64,000 nt of DNA, taken from assembly GCF_964355755.1 (NCBI RefSeq), contig NC_092671.1, positions 39,449,304 to 39,513,303 of the forward strand, read 5' to 3'. Under the pieces are notes generated by a model, which saw only the letters and a list, made by a program, of their open reading frames with translations, did no database searches and was not told the origin of the DNA. Positions 62,101 to 64,000 of this stretch are shown here, one piece after another. The stretch's first letter is position 1; each line of letters starts with the position of its first letter. The position numbers were made by a program, and so were the translations under genes. The stretch is from Antedon mediterranea. Its lineage: Eukaryota > Echinodermata > Crinoidea > Comatulida > Antedonidae.

Positions 62101-64000
62101 TGAATGTTTGAACAGAATATTCAAGCATGCAGGGTAAACAACCAAAATGAAAATATTGCCTGTACAATTTTAAAAATGTGTACATGTTATACTGTACAGG
62201 TATAGTACAGTCAAAACACAACTGCACTGATTAATGGCCGTAACATTATGTTTCCAGACGTGTTTGATCCAAAAAAATGACTGGGATAATGTGAAGGGCT
62301 TAGAGGCTTTGTGCATTAGGCGCATTAAGATCGATCGATCATAATTATCTTTTATTATCTTTTGGTACTTATTTATACCACCATCAAATTAAATTTATAA
62401 AATTAATCAATTCACTTACCTTCATCAGAGAGTTCTTTTTCTAAATTTTTCTCCGCACCTTGACATAAATCCTCAATATGTGACTGTTGGCTGTTAACAA
62501 CACGCAAGAAGTAATGTCCATCTTTAACTTCCTCTACCACAGCAGCAGCAGTGTTGACCTGACCTGGCTCAATTGTAAGCCCAGGTTCAGCTTTCTTTGG
62601 TGGTGGCTTAATTATTAAACAATCTTTCTCTTTATTGTCCAGTTGTTCGTTCACCAATTCATTCGCCAATTTCTGTAATTTTTTGGATTCGTTGTTGTTC
62701 CCCTCGGACGCAACCGCAATGTTTTCTTTTTCGTTTAATGTTATTTTATCGTCGATTAAACTAACTTTTCTTTCTAAGACCGCTGGTACATTCTGATTTG
62801 AATGGTTTTCTTGTAAAACTACTGGTTTACTTTGTGATTCTGTTTCACAGTTTATCACATCTGTATGTATTACAGATTTAGGATCACAATTTTCATTTTG
62901 AGAGTTGTTAATTGTCGAAACGGGTATATTTTCAGACGCATCAGACTCGTTTGTTTTATTTGTACTAAAATCTGGACGTGCTATCCGAGATTCACGTATA
63001 TTTTCTTTCTTCGTTTGACTCTTTGTTTTACTGTCATCGTTCGCAGATTTCGATTTGACATCTTTGCGCTTTACAGCAGTCCTTGTGGGTGTATCACTCT
63101 CTGTATCACTATGAAATAGCATCGCTTTCCTAATTTCAACTAATGACCTACGACCTGTACCCGAACGATGTAAATTATCCGGACTGACAACTTTCTGTTT
63201 AACCTCCTCAGCCCCTTTCTCTTTCGATAAAGGTTTTAGGACGTTATCTTCCCATGCTTGTCTACACCGGGCTACAAATCCTGGTATGCTGGACCGTTTG
63301 CCTTTACGATCGGCCGGACCTAAACTCTGACTTCGTTTAACATCCTTCCGTCTTGACTTTGGCGACGGACTTCGATCTCGCTTCTCCCCACCAGTTCGGC
63401 CAGCACTTCTAAAGCGTACATGACCGGAGGAAGCACTTTGAGTGCGATCTTGAGAAGGATCCGTAAACCTTCCAGAATTCCGTAAATTTGACCCAGGGGA
63501 AAAAGATGATTTAGGCCGTACTGATGATGTTTTACTAGGACTGGAATCTAGTCTACTAGGACTTTTAGAAGATAATGAAGATAGTCGGTTCCTAGATCTC
63601 TCTGAGTTAGCTACCTTCTTGTTTTCGCCATCACCAGATTGTGTCCCTCTTCTTTGGTAAAGACTAGAAGGTCGTTCTAATTTGCGATCGTTTGGACTTA
63701 ATAACGGTTTAGCACTTATTGCTGGTTTACTTCCACCTAACGTGTGCCTTCGGTTTGAGATCGGACTAATTCCGCTACCACTTCGACCTTTCACGTCGCC
63801 ATTTAATACGATTCTTGTGTTTGATTCACTTTTTATATTTTCTTTTTGTTTTGATCGGTCTTCACGGTTCATTACCGGAGAATTGTCCATAGTTTTGCGA
63901 CGTGGCTTTGGTGGCAAGGAAGGCTTTGTAGAATATGGTGACAGAGTCGGGCTTTTTTTCACCTTAGGTCGCACAGACGCGTCAGCATGGCCATTTATAA
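50131..64000 (-). CDS. DLGAP: GKAP/DLGAP-family scaffold protein, 3' four exons (partial)
   Basis: Guanylate-kinase-associated protein family, a scaffold at synapses and cell junctions in vertebrates. Visible exons (minus): 64000-62420 (open at the window edge), 56181-56090, 51175-51008, 50334-50131; phases 1, 0, 0. The apparent start at 63974 is GTG, and the frame runs on upstream, so the true N-terminus is outside. The big exon is Ser/Arg/Lys-rich and disordered, with an SH3-type LPPKPRR motif. GKAP homology: IRSAIGKASLL, FKQFRGLCEKN, then LVGFWEMVMLQVDDV, then EEARRKLIAAKRAA. These closely follow the vertebrate 'QFRGLCEQN', 'LAGFWDLLQL' and 'QEARKRLLAAKRAAS' blocks, so it is DLGAP1-4-like rather than DLGAP5. 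It ends VVEIFTPEKKK with no -QTRL. The 14-residue GK-binding repeats are not in the visible part. Introns of 6.2 and 4.8 kb carry the transposons listed below. Confidence 0.92.
52733..52918. repeat. 24-bp tandem repeat inside the 2600-bp transposon
   Basis: About eight units of 'attctgattgtataaaagtt' plus 'aaaa', with one unit shortened. Part of the transposon interior. Confidence 0.9.
53025..53540. repeat. Three diverged ~210-bp repeats inside the 2600-bp transposon
   Basis: Copies near 53030, 53240 and 53445 share 'tacgtgtttttgctga', 'gggattcc', an A-run then 'acgcatt', 'gtatgatcgttttc' and 'ggcaattaaacatttt'. Noncoding. Confidence 0.8.
54838..54902. other. G-rich tract with quadruplex potential
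   Basis: Two units of 'gggggttggaggct.tagg' with several runs of 3-6 G within 65 bp. On the template strand of the minus-strand gene this is C-rich in the transcript. Quadruplex formation is inferred only. Confidence 0.6.
55627..55745. repeat. Dispersed repeat, copy 2 ('gatccaggattttgaaatag')
   Basis: Partner of 20708-20830, same strand and order of blocks, about 85% similar by eye. Intron of the GKAP-like gene. Confidence 0.75.
56424..56590. mobile_element. MITE-A copy, longest form
   Basis: Ends AGCTCTGTCTACACTATC and 'gctgtagaaagagctttt'. Has the full core 'gtccatatatggacatgatg' and two 'ccatatttggg' blocks, near the likely full-length consensus. Confidence 0.88.
56941..57109. mobile_element. 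MITE-A copy
   Basis: Clean ends AAAGCTCTGTCTACACTATC and GATAGTGTAGACAGAGCTT, full core. Confidence 0.92.
57690..57835 (-). ncRNA. Penelope-type fragment with hammerhead-like ribozyme core
   Basis: On the minus strand CTGATGA (57814-57808) is followed by A, GGGC, a 7-base loop, GCCC, GAAA (57791-57788), then GC-TCT-GC and TA. This gives the two conserved hammerhead boxes, a 4-bp stem II and a 3-bp stem III (A-U, G-C, C-G). One extra A precedes stem II, and I could not find complementary stem I strands. Flanking words ('gcccttcatcagtgc', 'ggatctc..ggagatacaaaaag') recall Penelope-like elements, known to carry hammerheads. A second CTGATGA lies at 57706-57700. Probably a decayed copy. Confidence 0.45.
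57885..58012. mobile_element. MITE-A copy, internally deleted
   Basis: Ends AAAGCTCTGTTTACACTATC and 'tgttatgtagatagagctt'; core shortened. Confidence 0.85.
58013..62419. other. Rest of the large GKAP-like intron
   Basis: AT-rich, with many 'tactgtacagta' words. Small tandem repeat at 59890-59975; no other structure or coding sequence I can support. Confidence 0.5.
59890..59975. repeat. 21-bp tandem repeat 'agtgaccagtcgaatacgcga'
   Basis: About four units, the first diverged ('gtgaccggtcgaatacggta'). Intron of the GKAP-like gene. Confidence 0.88.

Noticed and set aside
63972-63974. Start codon of a 520-residue minus-strand protein
   Set aside because: The codon is GTG and the frame stays open to the window edge with GKAP-like composition; the true start lies outside.

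Overview
The window is animal genomic DNA. It is AT-rich, its genes are split by GT-AG introns, and transposon debris and satellites are dense. Words such as AGGCCTA are frequent. The mix of SLC34, PPCS, HIBCH and DLGAP/GKAP genes with many small foldback transposons suggests a marine invertebrate, possibly an ambulacrarian or echinoderm. That placement is inference and cannot be proved from the window. LAYOUT: two tandem SLC34-type sodium/phosphate cotransporter genes lie on the + strand (1994-6946 and 8544-16562). A phosphopantothenate-cysteine ligase gene (PPCS, + strand, 18095-30664) follows, then a 3-hydroxyisobutyryl-CoA hydrolase gene (HIBCH, + strand, about 32845-41603). A 3.4-kb palindromic satellite (about 43.0-46.4 kb) separates these from the 3' part of a GKAP/DLGAP scaffold gene on the - strand (50131 to beyond 64000). 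I rebuilt each gene exon by exon. Splice phases agree at every junction, and the predicted lengths (659, 637, 335 and 382 aa) are close to those of the vertebrate proteins. GENES: the SLC34 pair shares six exons with the same phases, two QSSS motifs, a glycosylated loop and a C-terminal PDZ ligand, so it is a local duplication. PPCS (CoA synthesis) and HIBCH (valine breakdown) are adjacent, but nothing in the sequence shows joint regulation. The GKAP-like gene keeps the GKAP homology domain but ends in -EKKK instead of the Shank-binding -QTRL of vertebrate DLGAP1-4. REPEATS: one short TIR element family (MITE-A) occurs about 13 times. There are further MITE families, minisatellites inside introns (25-bp, 31-bp and others), a four-deep transposon nest in PPCS intron 4, a 2600-bp transposon with 9-bp target duplications, a perfect 79-bp-arm palindrome, and a Penelope-type fragment with a hammerhead-like ribozyme core. 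I found no tRNA, rRNA or CRISPR array. Transcription starts, 5' UTRs and polyadenylation sites are only guesses.
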